A program made the translations under genes and the position numbers. A stretch of 38,224 nucleotides of DNA from the NCBI GenBank assembly GCA_902592935.1, contig CACJGD010000008.1:1-38224 (forward strand), in the 5' to 3' direction. The DNA is from an uncultured Pelagibacteraceae bacterium (GTDB lineage: Bacteria; Pseudomonadota; Alphaproteobacteria; Pelagibacterales; Pelagibacteraceae). Shown here one piece after another: positions 25,694-35,654 of the stretch (position 1 is its first letter; every line of letters begins with the position of its first letter). Below the pieces are notes generated by a model. The model searched no databases. It saw only the letters and a program-made list of their open reading frames with translations, and had not been told where the DNA came from.

Positions 25694-26799
25694 AAAACTT
25701 TTTAATTGCAAAATCAAGAAGACTTAGAGGTACACCATATACTTCTCGAATTGAAGAACAAGGTGTTACAGCTTATACAATTTATAACCATATGTTGCTT
25801 CCAGCTGCCTTTGGTTCAATAGAAGACTCTTATCATCATTTAAAAGAGCATGTTCAAATATGGGATGTAGCAGCAGAAAGACAGGTAGAAATTTCAGGAA
25901 AAGATGCTCCAAAATTAGTTCAGTTAATGACTTGTAGAGATTTATCAAAATCTAAAGATGGAAGGTGTTATTATTGTCCAATTATAGATGATAATGCTGG
26001 ATTAATTAATGATCCAGTTGTTTTAAGAATAAATGAAAATAAATGGTGGATTTCTATCGCTGATACAGACGTAATATTATTTGCGAAAGGATTAGCAATT
26101 GGAAATAAATTTGATGTTGAAATTATAGAGCCCAAAGTTGATATCATGGCCGTGCAAGGCCCAAAATCATTTAAGTTAATGGAAAAAGTATTTGGAGAAC
26201 AGATCACAAAATTAAAATTTTTTGGTTTTGATTATTTTGATTTTGGTGGGGCAAAGCATCTTATTGCACAATCTGGATGGTCTAAACAAGGAGGTTATGA
26301 AGTATATGTCCAAAATACTGAAGCAGGCCTAAAACTATATGATCATTTATTTGAAATTGGAAAAGAATTTAATATTAAACCGGGGTGTCCTAATTTAATA
26401 GAACGAATCGAAAGTGGACTGTTATCTCATGGCAATGATATGGATAACGGAGATAATCCTTATGAATGTGGTTTTGATAAATATGTAAACATAGATAGTG
26501 AAATTATTTTTTTAGGAAAAGAAAAATTAAAGAAAATAAAATCTGAAGGTATAAAAAGAAAATTAATGGGTGTTAAGTTAGATTTGGACAAAATAAGTTT
26601 AACAGGATCTTTAGATCTGACTGATGATAATAAAAAAATCATTGGAGAACTGAGATCAGCCTGTTATTCGCCACATTTTAAAAAAGTAATTGGTATTGCT
26701 ATGATGAAAAAATCGCATTGGAATATAGACCAAGACGTAAAAGCTGGCATAAATGGTGATATTTATAGTGGTAAAGTTTGCGATTTACCTTTTATTTAG
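25690..26799 (+). CDS. dmdA: Dimethylsulfoniopropionate demethylase
   Basis: Tetrahydrofolate-dependent enzyme that moves a methyl group from DMSP to THF, giving methylmercaptopropionate and 5-methyl-THF. It is a GcvT-fold protein, but the sequence follows Pelagibacter DmdA rather than glycine cleavage T protein: the length is exactly the 369 residues I recall for that enzyme, with shared blocks such as [51 protein letters not shown] and GCPNLIER, and the end [15 protein letters not shown]. No gcvH or gcvP is nearby. It is coupled to the preceding hydrolase and lies 15 nt from asd. Confidence 0.92.
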   Translation: MKNFLIAKSRRLRGTPYTSRIEEQGVTAYTIYNHMLLPAAFGSIEDSYHHLKEHVQIWDVAAERQVEISGKDAPKLVQLMTCRDLSKSKDGRCYYCPIIDDNAGLINDPVVLRINENKWWISIADTDVILFAKGLAIGNKFDVEIIEPKVDIMAVQGPKSFKLMEKVFGEQITKLKFFGFDYFDFGGAKHLIAQSGWSKQGGYEVYVQNTEAGLKLYDHLFEIGKEFNIKPGCPNLIERIESGLLSHGNDMDNGDNPYECGFDKYVNIDSEIIFLGKEKLKKIKSEGIKRKLMGVKLDLDKISLTGSLDLTDDNKKIIGELRSACYSPHFKKVIGIAMMKKSHWNIDQDVKAGINGDIYSGKVCDLPFI

Positions 26800-26814
26800 T
26801 ATAACAACTTTAAA

Positions 26815-27810
26815 ATGAACATAGCTATAGTAGGTGCAACAGGAAATGTTGGGAGGAAAACTCTTGAAGTATTTAATAAAAAGAACTTCAAGTTTGATAA
26901 TCTATATTTAGTTGCATCAGAAAAAAGTGCAGGAAAAAAAATCTCTTTTAGAGATAAAGAGTACGAAATTGAGAATTTAGATACATATGATTTTTCAAAA
27001 GCAGATATAACTTTTTTTGCAGCAGGAGGAAAAATTGCTGAAAAATTTGCAGAAAAGGCCGCCAAACATACAATCGTAATAGATAATTCAAGTTTTTTTA
27101 GGATGGATCCAGATGTTCCATTAATCGTTCCACAAGTTAATGCATCTGATATTAAAAAAATGAAAAAAAACATAATTGCAAATCCAAACTGCTCTACAGC
27201 TCAATTAGTAATTGCACTTAAACCTCTGCATGATTTATTTAAAATAAAAAGAGTAGTGGTATCAACTTACCAATCAGTTTCAGGTGGTGGTAAAGATCCA
27301 ATGGATGAATTAGTTGAACAAACTAAAAAATATTTAGAAGGTAAAAAAATTGAGTCAAAAAATTTTACTAAACAAATAGCATTTAATATAATTCCGCACA
27401 TTGATGTATTTGCTGATGATGGATATACCAAAGAAGAATTAAAAATGACAAATGAAACAAAAAAGATTTTAGATGAAACAATTGAACTTACAGCAACATG
27501 CGTAAGAATTCCTGTATTGGTTTCTCACTCTGAGGCTGTAAATATAGAGTTTGAAAAGCCATTTAATTTAGAAAAAGTTAGGGAAGCTCTAAGTAACGCT
27601 GAAGGATGTGAAGTTATAGATAAAAGAGAAAACGGAGGTTATAGCACACCACTAGAAGCCACAGGAAAAGATGAGACTTATATTTCAAGAATTAGAGAAG
27701 ATAAAACAAAAGAGAATTCTATTAATTTATGGATAGTATCAGACAATTTATTAAGAGGTGCAGCTCTGAATTCTGTCGAAATTGCAGAGACAATAATTAA
27801 TTCAAAATAG
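26815..27810 (+). CDS. asd: Aspartate-semialdehyde dehydrogenase
   Basis: Reduces aspartyl phosphate to the semialdehyde for lysine, threonine, methionine and diaminopimelate. NADP loop GATGNVGR (residues 7-14), catalytic Cys126 in NPNCSTAQ and SGGGKDPMDE are present. Length 331 is typical. It sits between dmdA (15 nt) and sdhC (3 nt), probably read through from the dmd genes; there is no obvious metabolic reason for this place. Confidence 0.96.
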   Translation: MNIAIVGATGNVGRKTLEVFNKKNFKFDNLYLVASEKSAGKKISFRDKEYEIENLDTYDFSKADITFFAAGGKIAEKFAEKAAKHTIVIDNSSFFRMDPDVPLIVPQVNASDIKKMKKNIIANPNCSTAQLVIALKPLHDLFKIKRVVVSTYQSVSGGGKDPMDELVEQTKKYLEGKKIESKNFTKQIAFNIIPHIDVFADDGYTKEELKMTNETKKILDETIELTATCVRIPVLVSHSEAVNIEFEKPFNLEKVREALSNAEGCEVIDKRENGGYSTPLEATGKDETYISRIREDKTKENSINLWIVSDNLLRGAALNSVEIAETIINSK

Positions 27811-27813
27811 GCA

Positions 27814-28194
27814 ATGGAAAATAAACCACTATCACCACATATACAAATTTATAAATGGCATATTTCATCTCTAGTATCTATTTCTCATAGGATTACTGGA
27901 ATAATAAATATTCTAGCAATAACATTGATGTGTATTTGGTTTGCATTAATTCTTTTAGGTGAGAGTAATTATGAAATAATTAAAATTTTTTTACAAACCT
28001 TTGTTGGAAAATTTATTTTGATTGGAATTACGTGGTCATTTAGTTTTCAAATGTTAAGTGAAATTAGACACTTGATTATGGATTTAGGTTATGGTTTTGA
28101 TTTAAAAATAACTAAGATTACAGGCTTAATAGTTATTTTTGGTTCATTAATTTTAACTATCTTGATTTATTTAATTGGTAGAGGTTTAAATTAA
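27814..28194 (+). CDS. sdhC: Succinate dehydrogenase cytochrome b556 subunit
   Basis: Membrane anchor of complex II, 126 residues with three helices. It starts with the family block PLSPHIQIYKW and has the quinone-site segment SISHRITG (Ser22, Arg26). His86 in EIRHLIMDLG is the classical heme b ligand on this subunit. His25 corresponds to the E. coli SdhC His30, an alternative ligand. The stop overlaps the sdhD ATG (TAATG). Confidence 0.95.
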   Translation: MENKPLSPHIQIYKWHISSLVSISHRITGIINILAITLMCIWFALILLGESNYEIIKIFLQTFVGKFILIGITWSFSFQMLSEIRHLIMDLGYGFDLKITKITGLIVIFGSLILTILIYLIGRGLN

Positions 28195-28523
28195 TGATCC
28201 CAGCAACAAAGAAATGGTTATTTTTAAAAGCAAGCTCGGTAATTTTATTACCATTAATGTTTTGGTTCATTATTAATTTAGTAAATGTGTATGATAAAAA
28301 CTATCAAGATCTAGTTGAGTTTTTAACTACCCAACCTTCAAAATTCTTAATTAGTTTATTTTTGGTATTTGCATATTTTTTCTCTGCTTTGAGCATAAGT
28401 GAGGTTTTTGAAGACTATATCAAAGAAGAAAAAACCAAAAATGCCGCAAACAAAGCTCTTAATTTTTTTGCTATAATAATTCCATTTATTACAATATTTG
28501 TAATATTTAATTTAAACACATGA
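28194..28523 (+). CDS. sdhD: Succinate dehydrogenase membrane anchor subunit, without histidine
   Basis: Second membrane anchor of complex II, 109 residues with three helices (about 10-30, 50-70 and 88-107). The position (between sdhC and sdhA, with 1-nt and 4-nt overlaps) and the EDY motif identify it. Asp74 and Tyr75 match the quinone-site DY pair. The heme ligand expected 12 residues before that tyrosine is Phe63, and the whole protein has no histidine. No frameshift or misread base is apparent, because both overlaps and the helices are intact. Confidence 0.9.
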   Translation: MIPATKKWLFLKASSVILLPLMFWFIINLVNVYDKNYQDLVEFLTTQPSKFLISLFLVFAYFFSALSISEVFEDYIKEEKTKNAANKALNFFAIIIPFITIFVIFNLNT

Positions 28524-30295
28524 AAGCATACGAAATAATTGATCATGAGTACGACGTTGTTGTACTTGGAGCAGGTGGTTCAGGATTAAGGGCAGCTGTA
28601 GGGCTTAGTGAGGCTGGCCTAAAAACAGCATGTATTTCAAAAGTATTTCCAACAAGGAGCCATACATCTGCTGCACAAGGAGGTATATCAGCTGCACTTG
28701 GTAACATGGGTGAAGATGACTGGCGATGGCATATGTACGATACTGTAAAAGGTGCAGATTGGTTAGGTGACCAAGATAGTATTGAATATTTATGTAAAGA
28801 AGCTCCCAAAGCAGTTTTAGAATTAGAGAAATATGGTGTTCCTTTTAGTCGAACTGATGAAGGAAAAATTTATCAAAGACCGTTTGGTGGTATGACTAAA
28901 AACTATGGAAACGGAATAGTACAAAGAACATGTGCTGCTGCAGATAGAACAGGACATGCAATATTGCATACTCTTTATGGACAGGCATTAAAACATAATA
29001 CAGAATTTTTTATTGAGTATTTTGCTTTGGACCTGTTAATGAAAAATGGAGAATGCAAAGGATTAATTGCTTGGAATTTAAATGATGGAACAATTCACAG
29101 ATTTAGAGCTCACACTGTTATCATAGCAACTGGAGGATACGGAAAAGTTTATTATTCAGCAACTTCTGCTCATACTTGTACAGGAGATGGTAATGCTATG
29201 GTTTTAAGAGCTGGATTGCCACTTCAGGATATGGAGTTCGTACAATTCCATCCAACAGGAATATATGGTCACGGTACTTTAATAACAGAGGGCGCACGTG
29301 GAGAAGGAGGATATCTTACGAATTCTAAAGGTGAAAGATTTATGGAAAGATATGCACCGAATGCAAAAGATTTAGCTTCTAGGGATGTAGTAAGTCGATC
29401 TATGTCAATTGAGATTAATGAGGGAAGAGGTGTTGGAAAAGATCAAGATCATGTTCATTTAAATTTAAGTCATTTAGATAAAGAAATTATTGAGAGTAGG
29501 CTACCTGGAATAACTGAGGCAGCAAGATTATTTGCAAATGTAAATGTCACAAAAGAACCAATTCCTGTTGTACCAACAGTCCATTATAACATGGGAGGTA
29601 TTCCTACTAATTATAAAGCTGAAGTGTTAACTGTTAATGGTTCAGAAAAAACTGTGCCTGGATTAATGGCTATTGGTGAAGCTGCATGTGTATCTGTACA
29701 TGGGGCAAACAGACTTGGATCTAATTCTTTAATAGATTTGGTAGTCTTTGGAAGATCAGCAGCAAAGAGAGCAGCTGAATTAATAACACCAGGAACACCA
29801 CATGAAGAAATTCCTGTGTCTGAAACCCAAAAATGTTTAGATAGATTTGATAAGTTAAGAAATGCCAAAGGCGAAAATAGTACTGCAGATTTGAGGCTAT
29901 CGATGCAAAAAACTATGCAGTCTAAATGCGCTGTATTTAGAACAGAAAAAAATTTGAAAGAAGGTGTAGATGAAATTAGAAAAACTTATGATGGTATAGA
30001 CTCAATTTCTGTTAAAGATAGATCTTTAGTTTTTAATACCGATCTAGTTGAAACATTAGAATTTGATAATCTAATAAGACAAGCCGTGACAACAGTGGAT
30101 TCTGCATATCAAAGAAAAGAAAGTAGAGGTGCACATGCTAGAGAAGATTATCCAAAGAGAGATGATCAAAAATTTATGCAACACACTCTTGCTTGGTTTG
30201 ATGGCAAAAATACCAAAATTAGTTACAGACCTGTACATCAATCAACTTTGACTACTGATGTACAATATTTTCCACCACAAGAACGGGTTTATTAA
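28520..30295 (+). CDS. sdhA: Succinate dehydrogenase flavoprotein subunit
   Basis: Catalytic subunit that oxidises succinate to fumarate. GAGGSG (residues 17-22) begins the FAD fold. His48 in [10 protein letters not shown] carries the covalent flavin. [18 protein letters not shown] and [10 protein letters not shown] provide the dicarboxylate-site His and Arg residues. Length 591 is normal. Starts inside the sdhD stop (ATGA) and ends on the sdhB start (TAATG). Confidence 0.98.
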   Translation: MKAYEIIDHEYDVVVLGAGGSGLRAAVGLSEAGLKTACISKVFPTRSHTSAAQGGISAALGNMGEDDWRWHMYDTVKGADWLGDQDSIEYLCKEAPKAVLELEKYGVPFSRTDEGKIYQRPFGGMTKNYGNGIVQRTCAAADRTGHAILHTLYGQALKHNTEFFIEYFALDLLMKNGECKGLIAWNLNDGTIHRFRAHTVIIATGGYGKVYYSATSAHTCTGDGNAMVLRAGLPLQDMEFVQFHPTGIYGHGTLITEGARGEGGYLTNSKGERFMERYAPNAKDLASRDVVSRSMSIEINEGRGVGKDQDHVHLNLSHLDKEIIESRLPGITEAARLFANVNVTKEPIPVVPTVHYNMGGIPTNYKAEVLTVNGSEKTVPGLMAIGEAACVSVHGANRLGSNSLIDLVVFGRSAAKRAAELITPGTPHEEIPVSETQKCLDRFDKLRNAKGENSTADLRLSMQKTMQSKCAVFRTEKNLKEGVDEIRKTYDGIDSISVKDRSLVFNTDLVETLEFDNLIRQAVTTVDSAYQRKESRGAHAREDYPKRDDQKFMQHTLAWFDGKNTKISYRPVHQSTLTTDVQYFPPQERVY

Positions 30296-31074
30296 TGGTC
30301 CAAATAAGCTTATCAAAAAATTCAGAAGTTAAAAAAGGAAAATATTTTGAGGATAAAACTGGATCAAAAAATTTAAGAAAAGTTAATATTTATAGATGGG
30401 ATCCATCAACTGGAGAAAATCCAAGAATAGATACTTATGAAGTTGATATGGATAATTGTCCTTCAAAAGTTTTGGATATTTTAAATAAAATTAAAAATGA
30501 AATTGATCCCACATTAGCCTATAGGAGATCATGCGCTCATGGTGTTTGTGGTTCATGCGCCATGAATATGGGAGGTAAAAATGGACTAGCTTGTACAACT
30601 CCTCATGCAGAGATAGATGGTGACATTGATATTTATCCACTACCTCATTTAAAAGTTAAAAGAGATTTGATTGGTGATTTAGATGGCTTGTATAAACAAT
30701 ATCAATCCATTGAACCTTGGTTAAAAAATAATTCAACAAAACAAACAACAGAAATTTATCAGTCTAAAGAAGACAGAGCAAAACTTGATGGTGCTTACGA
30801 ATGTATAATGTGTGCTTGTTGTTCTACATCTTGCCCGAGTTATTGGTGGAATGGAGATAAATATTTAGGTCCAGCAGTTTTGCTACAGGCATATAGATGG
30901 ATCATTGATAGTAGAGATGAAGAGAGAAAAGCAAGATTAAAAAAAGTTGCAGATGAATTAAAATTATATAGATGTCATACTATTTTAAATTGCACAAATG
31001 CATGTCCTAAGGGCTTGAATCCAGCAAAAGCTATAGCTGAAATAAAAAAAATGTTAGCAACGGCTAATGTTTAA
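30295..31074 (+). CDS. sdhB: Succinate dehydrogenase iron-sulfur subunit
   Basis: Electron-transfer subunit of complex II. [2Fe-2S] ligands are in CAHGVCGSC with a further Cys in GLAC; the [4Fe-4S] and [3Fe-4S] ligands lie in [12 protein letters not shown] and [14 protein letters not shown]. Length 259. The next gene, mmsA, starts 39 nt later, the widest gap of the whole right half, so a promoter could lie there. Confidence 0.98.
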   Translation: MVQISLSKNSEVKKGKYFEDKTGSKNLRKVNIYRWDPSTGENPRIDTYEVDMDNCPSKVLDILNKIKNEIDPTLAYRRSCAHGVCGSCAMNMGGKNGLACTTPHAEIDGDIDIYPLPHLKVKRDLIGDLDGLYKQYQSIEPWLKNNSTKQTTEIYQSKEDRAKLDGAYECIMCACCSTSCPSYWWNGDKYLGPAVLLQAYRWIIDSRDEERKARLKKVADELKLYRCHTILNCTNACPKGLNPAKAIAEIKKMLATANV

Positions 31075-31113
31075 ATAGACTATTCGATGTTTTTGATCTA
31101 AAACACCGTATTC

Positions 31114-32607
31114 ATGAAATTAATAGAACACTTCGTAAACGGTAAAATAATTCCGGGATCTTCAGATAAAAAAGGGAAAGTTTTTAATCCAGCAACTGGT
31201 GAACAAGAGTCAGAGGTAAGACTTGCTTCAAAATCTGATTTAGACAGTGCTGTTGAGATAGCAAAAAAAGCATTTGAGACTTGGTCTTTAAAACCTTCAT
31301 TACAAAGAGCTAGAATAATATTTAAATTTAAAGAATTAATTGAAAAAAATTCTGATGAATTGACTAAATTAATAGTTTCTGAACATGGAAAAGTTTATGA
31401 AGATGCAAGAGGTTCTCTAACTAGAGGACTTGAGGTAGTAGAATTTGCTTGTGGAATTCCGCATTTATTAAAAGGTGAGTTTTCTGAAAATGTGGGTACA
31501 AATGTTGATAGTTGGTCAATCAGACAACCATTAGGAGTTGTTGCAGGCATTACGCCATTTAATTTTCCTGCTATGGTACCAATGTGGATGTTTCCAATAG
31601 CAATAGCTTGTGGAAATACTTTTATTCTTAAACCATCAGAAAAAGACCCTTCTTGCGCAATAAGATTGGCTGAATTACTTTCTGAGGCTGGTCTTCCAGA
31701 AGGAGTATTCAACGTAATAAATGGAGATAAAGAAGCAGTTGATGCAATTTTAGAAAACAAAGATATCAAAGCTGTTAGTTTTGTTGGATCTACTCCTATT
31801 GCAAAATATATTTATGAAAATTCAGCTAAAAATGAAAAAAGAGTTCAAGCTTTAGGTGGAGCAAAAAATCACTTAGTTGTAATGCCAGATTGTGATTTAG
31901 ATGGTGCAGTTAACGGTCTAATGGGTGCTGCTTATGGTTCAGCTGGAGAAAGATGTATGGCTCAATCTGTTGCTGTTGCCGTTGGAGACATTGGAGATGA
32001 ACTTGTATCTAGATTATCAAAAAAAGCTGAAGCTTTAAAAGTTGGTCCTGGAATGGATAAAACATCAGAAATGGGGCCTTTAGTTACAAAAGAACATTTT
32101 GAAAAAGTAACAAGTTATGTTGATTTAGGTGTCGAGGAAGGTGCAAAGCTAGTTGTTGATGGCAGAGGTTTAAAACTTCAAGGTTATGAAAATGGTTTCT
32201 ATATAGGTGGATGTTTATTTGATCATGTAAATAAAGATATGAGAATTTATAAAGAAGAAATATTCGGTCCAGTCTTATCAGTTGTTAGAGTAAAAACTTT
32301 TGAAGAGGCAGCAAAATTAATTAATGACCATGAGTATGGAAATGGAGTTAGTATTTACACAAGAGATGGTGATGCGGGCAGAACTTTTGCAAGTAAAATT
32401 CAAGTAGGCATGGTTGGTATTAATGTACCTATACCAGTTCCAATGGCATTTCACAGTTTTGGTGGTTGGAAAAGATCATTATTTGGAGATAGCGGAATGC
32501 ATGGTATGGAAGGAATAAAATTTTATACTAAACTTAAAACAGTAACATCTAGATGGCCTTCAGGTGTCCGATCAAATGCGGAATTTGTTATGCCAACAAT
32601 GAAATAA
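31114..32607 (+). CDS. mmsA: Methylmalonate-semialdehyde dehydrogenase (CoA-acylating)
   Basis: Aldehyde dehydrogenase that turns methylmalonate semialdehyde into propionyl-CoA and CO2, or malonate semialdehyde into acetyl-CoA. The subgroup is recognised by the start LIEHFVNGKIIPG, the PFNFPAMVPMWMFP segment, and GERCMAQS with catalytic Cys281. Length 497 is normal. It sits inside a TCA block (sdhB before, mdh after), which fits feeding its CoA products into the cycle. Possible sources are valine, thymine, or 3-hydroxypropionate from acrylate. Confidence 0.94.
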   Translation: MKLIEHFVNGKIIPGSSDKKGKVFNPATGEQESEVRLASKSDLDSAVEIAKKAFETWSLKPSLQRARIIFKFKELIEKNSDELTKLIVSEHGKVYEDARGSLTRGLEVVEFACGIPHLLKGEFSENVGTNVDSWSIRQPLGVVAGITPFNFPAMVPMWMFPIAIACGNTFILKPSEKDPSCAIRLAELLSEAGLPEGVFNVINGDKEAVDAILENKDIKAVSFVGSTPIAKYIYENSAKNEKRVQALGGAKNHLVVMPDCDLDGAVNGLMGAAYGSAGERCMAQSVAVAVGDIGDELVSRLSKKAEALKVGPGMDKTSEMGPLVTKEHFEKVTSYVDLGVEEGAKLVVDGRGLKLQGYENGFYIGGCLFDHVNKDMRIYKEEIFGPVLSVVRVKTFEEAAKLINDHEYGNGVSIYTRDGDAGRTFASKIQVGMVGINVPIPVPMAFHSFGGWKRSLFGDSGMHGMEGIKFYTKLKTVTSRWPSGVRSNAEFVMPTMK

Positions 32608-32616
32608 AGGAAATAA

Positions 32617-33579
32617 ATGACAAAAATATCTTTAATTGGTGCAGGCCAAATAGGTGGAACTCTTGCACATTTAATAGGAACAAAAGAATTAGTGAATGAA
32701 GTGGTTTTATTTGATGTAGCAAGTGGTATTGCAAAAGGAAAAGCATTAGATATTGCACAATCTTCATCTATAGATGGCTTCAATGTTAGGTTTTCAGGAA
32801 CTGATAACTACGAGGATATTAAAGACTCAGATGTAATTATAATTACAGCAGGTGTTCCAAGAAAACCTGGAATGAGCCGAGATGATCTTCTTGGTATAAA
32901 TTTAAAAATTATTAAACAAGTTGCTGAGGGGGTAAAGAAAAATGCTCCTAATGCTTTTGTGATTTGTATCACCAATCCTTTAGATGTTATGGTTATGGCG
33001 TTTCAAAAATTTTCAGGTTTGCCATCAAATAAAGTTGTTGGTATGGCGGGTATTTTAGATAGTTCGAGATTTAAATTATTTTTATCATTAGAACTAAATG
33101 TGCCTGTAAGAGAAATTGAGGCAATGGTTATGGGTGGTCATGGTGACACCATGGTTCCTATGCCAAGATTTACAAAAATTTCAGGCAAACCATTGTTAGA
33201 TCTTGTAAAGGATGGAAAGATTTCTTCGGAAAGAGTTGAGGAAATTAATCAAAGAACAAGAGATGGTGGTGCTGAGATAGTTAAATATTTAGAAAAAGGA
33301 TCAGCCTTTTATGCACCAGCAGCATCTGGCGTTCAAATGGCGGAGGCTTATTTAAATAACCAGAAAAAATTGTTACCTTGCGCTGTACAATTAAATGGAG
33401 AATACGGTGTGCAAAATGTTTATGCAGGTGTTCCTGTTATCATTGGAAAAGATGGCGTAGAAAAAATTGAACAGATTGATTTAGATGAAAAAGAAAAAAA
33501 AGAATTTATGCATTCAATAGATGCTGTCAAAGCTTTATGGGAAGCTGCATCTAAAATAGATCCTGATTTATCTAATTAA
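32617..33579 (+). CDS. mdh: Malate dehydrogenase (LDH-like type)
   Basis: Oxidises malate to oxaloacetate with NAD. GAGQIGG (residues 7-13) is the NAD loop; [10 protein letters not shown] carries the arginines that select for a dicarboxylate, so malate rather than lactate; His175 in GGHGDTMVP is the catalytic base. Length 320, the alphaproteobacterial LDH-like form. AAGGAAATAA before the ATG is a good ribosome binding site. It starts 9 nt after mmsA and lies 2 nt before sucC. Confidence 0.97.
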   Translation: MTKISLIGAGQIGGTLAHLIGTKELVNEVVLFDVASGIAKGKALDIAQSSSIDGFNVRFSGTDNYEDIKDSDVIIITAGVPRKPGMSRDDLLGINLKIIKQVAEGVKKNAPNAFVICITNPLDVMVMAFQKFSGLPSNKVVGMAGILDSSRFKLFLSLELNVPVREIEAMVMGGHGDTMVPMPRFTKISGKPLLDLVKDGKISSERVEEINQRTRDGGAEIVKYLEKGSAFYAPAASGVQMAEAYLNNQKKLLPCAVQLNGEYGVQNVYAGVPVIIGKDGVEKIEQIDLDEKEKKEFMHSIDAVKALWEAASKIDPDLSN

Positions 33580-33581
33580 TA

Positions 33582-34742
33582 ATGAATATTCACGAGCATC
33601 AAGCTAAACAAATATTAAAAAAATATGGAGCAGTAGTTCCCGAAGGAGTATTTGCACTTGACGTCGATAAACTTATTGAAAAAGCAAAAGCGCTAAAAAC
33701 TGAGAAATATGTACTTAAAGCACAAATCCATGCTGGAGGTAGAGGAAAGGCTGGTGGTGTAAAAATTTTAAATTCTATTGAGGAACTAACAGTAGCAGCT
33801 AAAGAATTACTAGGAAAAACACTGGTTACTCATCAAACTGGCCCTGAAGGTAGAGAGGTAAAAAGATTATACGTAGAAGAATCATCAAATATAGATAAAG
33901 AATTTTACTTATCGTGCCTGGTTGATAGGGCAAGTTCTAAAATTGCATTTATATCAAGTGACCAAGGAGGGATGGACATTGAAGAAGTTGCAAGTAGTTC
34001 TCCTGAAAAAATTATAACTACAAAAGTTGATATAGGTAATGAAATTTCTGGGTCAGATTGTGAAAAAATAATTAATATTTTTAATTTAAATGAAGATGCA
34101 AAAAAACAATCAATAACATTAATTAAATCAATATATAAAATGTTTGTGAGTACTGATGCTAATATGGTTGAAGTAAATCCATTAATTTTGACAAAAGAGG
34201 AAAAAATTGTTTGTTTAGATGCAAAAGTTAATTTCGACTCTAACGCTTTGTTCAGGCATCCAGAAATTGTTGAATTAAGAGATTTAAACGAGGAAGATCC
34301 TACCGAGATAGAAGCTAGCAAGCATGATCTTGCATATATCAAGCTTGATGGAAGTATTGGCTGTATGGTGAATGGAGCAGGATTAGCGATGGCAACAATG
34401 GATATAATTAAATTGTATGGCAAAGAGCCAGCAAATTTTTTAGATGTAGGCGGTGGTGCATCCAAAGAAAAAGTATCTGCTGCATTAAAGATAATTCTTT
34501 CAGATAAAAATGTTAAAGGTATTTTAATTAATATTTTTGGAGGAATTATGAGATGTGATGTCCTTGCTCAAGGAGTAGTTGATGCAGCTAAAGAAATTGA
34601 TATTAGTGTACCTTTAGTTGTACGACTAGCAGGTACAAATTTTAAAGAGGGAAAAGAAATTCTTGATAATTCTGGATTAAAATTAATTTCTGCAGAAAAT
34701 TTAGATGATGCTGCTCAGAAAATTGTTGAGGCGATAAAATAA
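33582..34742 (+). CDS. sucC: Succinyl-CoA synthetase beta subunit
   Basis: ATP-grasp subunit that gives substrate-level ATP or GTP from succinyl-CoA. It has the start [30 protein letters not shown] near residues 46-59, MVEVNPLI, and the C-terminal [11 protein letters not shown]. Length 386 is normal. Only one base separates its stop from the sucD start. Confidence 0.97.
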   Translation: MNIHEHQAKQILKKYGAVVPEGVFALDVDKLIEKAKALKTEKYVLKAQIHAGGRGKAGGVKILNSIEELTVAAKELLGKTLVTHQTGPEGREVKRLYVEESSNIDKEFYLSCLVDRASSKIAFISSDQGGMDIEEVASSSPEKIITTKVDIGNEISGSDCEKIINIFNLNEDAKKQSITLIKSIYKMFVSTDANMVEVNPLILTKEEKIVCLDAKVNFDSNALFRHPEIVELRDLNEEDPTEIEASKHDLAYIKLDGSIGCMVNGAGLAMATMDIIKLYGKEPANFLDVGGGASKEKVSAALKIILSDKNVKGILINIFGGIMRCDVLAQGVVDAAKEIDISVPLVVRLAGTNFKEGKEILDNSGLKLISAENLDDAAQKIVEAIK

Positions 34743-34743
34743 A

Positions 34744-35619
34744 ATGTCAGTTTTGGTAAATAAAAATACTAAGCTAATTTGTCAGGGATTTACTGGCGCG
34801 CACGGGACTTTTCATTCAGAGCAGGCTATAAAATATGGAACTAATCTTGTTGGTGGAGTTACACCAAATAAAGGTGGACAAAAACATTTAGACAGACCAG
34901 TTTTTAATAGTGTTTTAGAGGCAAAAAATGAAGTAGGAGCAGATGCAACTATGATTTATGTACCTGCTAAATTTGCAGCAGCAGCAATCATTGAGGCTAT
35001 TGATGCATCAATTAAACTTATTGTTTGTATAACTGAAGGAATTCCAGTTCAGGATATGCTAAAGGTCAGACAAAAATTAAGTGGATCTAGTAGCAGATTA
35101 ATTGGACCTAATTGTCCAGGAATAATTACGCCAGATGAATGTAAAATTGGGATTATGCCAGGAAGTATTCACAAAAGAGGAAGTGTTGGAATTGTATCGA
35201 GGTCAGGAACATTGACATATGAAGCAGTAGCTCAAACAACTGAAAATGGACTTGGTCAGTCAACTTGTATTGGTATTGGTGGTGATCCTATTAATGGAAC
35301 AAATTTTATAGATTGTTTAGATTTATTTTTAAATGATGATGAAACAGAATCTATTTTAATGATAGGTGAAATTGGAGGAACAGCCGAAGAAGAAGCGGCT
35401 GACTTTATAAAAAATCATAAGATTAAAAAACCAATAGTTGGATTTATTGCTGGAATTACTGCTCCTCCAGGAAGGAGAATGGGGCATGCTGGTGCCATTA
35501 TATCAGGTGGCAAGGGTGGAGCTGAAGATAAAATAAAAAAAATGGAAGAATGTGGTATTATAGTTGCTAAATCACCCTCAATAATTGGAAAAACTTTATT
35601 TAATAAACTGTCTAATTGA
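34744..35619 (+). CDS. sucD: Succinyl-CoA synthetase alpha subunit
   Basis: CoA-binding subunit with the phosphorylated His248 in [11 protein letters not shown]. It also shows [10 protein letters not shown] (GFTG CoA loop), GPNCPG and [12 protein letters not shown]. Length 291. The 35-nt gap to sucA has AGAGGGA as a moderate ribosome binding site candidate but no terminator. Confidence 0.97.
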   Translation: MSVLVNKNTKLICQGFTGAHGTFHSEQAIKYGTNLVGGVTPNKGGQKHLDRPVFNSVLEAKNEVGADATMIYVPAKFAAAAIIEAIDASIKLIVCITEGIPVQDMLKVRQKLSGSSSRLIGPNCPGIITPDECKIGIMPGSIHKRGSVGIVSRSGTLTYEAVAQTTENGLGQSTCIGIGGDPINGTNFIDCLDLFLNDDETESILMIGEIGGTAEEEAADFIKNHKIKKPIVGFIAGITAPPGRRMGHAGAIISGGKGGAEDKIKKMEECGIIVAKSPSIIGKTLFNKLSN

Positions 35620-35654
35620 AAAATAATATTAGAGGGATATATTAAATAAAAAAG

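Noticed and set aside
25690..26799. Glycine cleavage T protein (gcvT)
   Set aside because: Same fold, but length, sequence blocks and the dmdB/dmdC neighbours fit DMSP demethylase, and no gcvH or gcvP is adjacent.
33905..34465. 186-residue ORF on the minus strand inside sucC
   Set aside because: It lies entirely within a well-conserved gene, has no ribosome binding site and looks like an antisense frame lacking stops by chance.
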